Shown here: positions 62,880 to 64,000 of the stretch, piece by piece
How the letters are laid out: every line of letters starts with the position of its first letter
Position numbering within the stretch: position 1 is the stretch's first letter
NCBI RefSeq assembly: GCF_031085165.1
Contig: NZ_JAVHTY010000002.1
Location: 620,001-684,000 of the forward strand
Direction of reading: 5' to 3'
Source: Pseudomonas sp. 102515
GTDB lineage: Bacteria; Pseudomonadota; Gammaproteobacteria; Pseudomonadales; Pseudomonadaceae
Length of the DNA stretch: 64,000 bases
Translations under genes and position numbers: made by a program
The notes under the pieces: model-generated
Told to the model about the DNA's origin: nothing
The model's input: the letters and a program-made list of their open reading frames with translations, nothing else
The model's database searches: none

Positions 62880-64000
62880 CTACCGCCGCTCCACCGCCAG
62901 CGCCACGCCCTGGCCGCCACCGATACACAGGGTCGCCAAGCCTCGACGCCCATCACGGCGGCGCAATTCGTGGAGCAGGGTCACCAGCACCCGACACCCC
63001 GAGGCGCCGATGGGGTGGCCCAGGGCGATGGCGCCGCCGTTGACGTTGACCTTCTCGTCATCCCAGCCCAGCTCCTGGCCCACGGCCAGGGCCTGGGCGG
63101 CGAAGGCTTCGTTGGCCTCGATCAGGTCCAGATCGGCCAACCGCCAGCCGGCCTTTTCCAGGGCCTTGCGGGTGGCCGAGACCGGGCCGATGCCCATGAT
63201 CGCCGGGTCCACCCCGGCGCTGGCATAGGCGGTGACATGCGCCAGCGGCGTCAGGCCCAGGGCGGCGGCCTTGGCCGCGCTCATCACCAGCACTGCCGCG
63301 GCGCCGTCGTTGAGGCTGGAGGCGTTGCCGGCCGTGACGCTGCCGTCCTTGGTAAAGGCCGGGCGCAACCGCGCCAGGCCTGCGGCGGTGGTGTCGGCGC
63401 GGATGCCCTCGTCGGTGTCGAACAGCAGCGGTTCGCCCTTGCGCTGGGGAATGGCCACCGGGGTGATCTCCGCGCGGAAGCGGCCGGATTCCACCGCTGC
63501 CGCGGCGCGCTGCTGGGAGCGCGCGGCAAAGGCGTCCTGGGCCTCGCGGCTGAGCTGGTACTGCAGCACCAGGTTCTCCGCGGTCTGGCCCATGTGGTAG
63601 TCGTTGAAGGCATCCCACAGCCCATCGCTGATCATGGAGTCGACCAGCTCGGCATGGCCCAGGCGCAAGCCGGTGCGCACCTTGGGCAGCACATAGGGCG
63701 CCAGGCTCATGTTCTCCATGCCGCCGGCGACGACGATCTCGGCGTCGCCGCAACGGATCGCCTGGACGGCCAACTGCACCGCCTTGAGGCCGGAGCCACA
63801 GACCTTGTTCAGGGTCAGGGCCGGTACTTCGTGGGGCAGGCCGGCCTTGACCGCCGCCTGGCGCGCCGGATTCTGGCCGGCGCCGGCGGTGAGTACCTGA
63901 CCGAGGATGACTTCATCCACCTGCGCTGGCGCCACGCCGGTCTGCTCCAGCAGGGCGCGGATGACGGTGGCGCCAAGCTCCACCGCGGGCACATTGGCCA
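62880..64000 (-). CDS. atoB: Acetyl-CoA acetyltransferase (thiolase), 5' end missing
   Basis: At least 373 codons of a thiolase; the beginning lies beyond the right edge (about 20-25 residues absent). The reading frame is open to the last base, through [17 protein letters not shown]. The acylated cysteine is in [14 protein letters not shown], followed by [11 protein letters not shown], the histidine of [15 protein letters not shown] and the second cysteine of [10 protein letters not shown]. It joins or splits acetoacetyl-CoA, in keeping with atoE downstream. Confidence 0.93.
   Translation of the reverse strand, partial: ANVPAVELGATVIRALLEQTGVAPAQVDEVILGQVLTAGAGQNPARQAAVKAGLPHEVPALTLNKVCGSGLKAVQLAVQAIRCGDAEIVVAGGMENMSLAPYVLPKVRTGLRLGHAELVDSMISDGLWDAFNDYHMGQTAENLVLQYQLSREAQDAFAARSQQRAAAAVESGRFRAEITPVAIPQRKGEPLLFDTDEGIRADTTAAGLARLRPAFTKDGSVTAGNASSLNDGAAAVLVMSAAKAAALGLTPLAHVTAYASAGVDPAIMGIGPVSATRKALEKAGWRLADLDLIEANEAFAAQALAVGQELGWDDEKVNVNGGAIALGHPIGASGCRVLVTLLHELRRRDGRRGLATLCIGGGQGVALAVERR

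Overview
The window is GC-rich bacterial chromosome that reads as Pseudomonas. The evidence is an RdgC of 306 residues, an SOS-controlled imuA-imuB-dnaE2 mutasome, LpxO, HupB, a vanillate/ferulate catabolic locus with a VanR operator, and repeated AAnAAnAA Crc/Hfq motifs in front of catabolic genes. The species cannot be fixed from the sequence. No phage, insertion sequence, plasmid or CRISPR signal was seen.

Layout. 1-9.4 kb: start of a dTDP-4-dehydrorhamnose reductase-like gene, an AT-rich intergenic region with a possible small RNA, an SSS-domain hybrid sensor kinase, a GNAT acetyltransferase, a GGDEF-EAL protein, a BASS-family transporter and rdgC. 9.5-9.8 kb: tRNA-Val and tRNA-Asp with a promoter and terminator. 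10-13.1 kb: a YdiJ-type FAD/Fe-S dehydrogenase. 13.2-21.5 kb: LysR-vanR, vanAB, and the divergent ech-vdh-fcs operon, which together convert ferulate to vanillin, vanillate and protocatechuate.

21.5-41.3 kb is a catabolic accessory region of unknown substrate. It holds an IclR regulator, a tripartite tricarboxylate-type transporter (tctCBA), a LysR regulator, an FMN 2-hydroxyacid dehydrogenase, an ABC importer operon ending in a COG3618 hydrolase, an SMP-30 lactonase, an RraA-like aldolase, a D-2-hydroxyacid dehydrogenase, two MFS carriers and a Tat-exported COG3618 hydrolase. A MarR regulator and two dead genes, a beheaded sigma-54 activator and a multiply frameshifted phenol-pathway porin, close it. 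Four of its intergenic regions share a GAAATG-S-CATTTC-like dyad, and most of its operons, like vanA, ech, vdh, fcs and atoE, carry an AAnAAnAA motif before the start codon. This suggests specific control plus global Crc/Hfq catabolite repression.

41.3-64 kb returns to mostly ordinary chromosome: a DUF4124 protein, lpxO, LexA-controlled imuA-imuB-dnaE2, hupB, a 147-bp imperfect palindrome, a YkgJ protein, LysR-DoxX-YgiD, a Yip1 protein, an HpxO-like urate hydroxylase, a quaternary-amine ABC locus with two ProX-type binding proteins split by unrelated genes, TerC, atoE and a truncated atoB. Paired copies of a GTAGGTTGGG...GAAGCCCAAC repeat sit between genes at four places.
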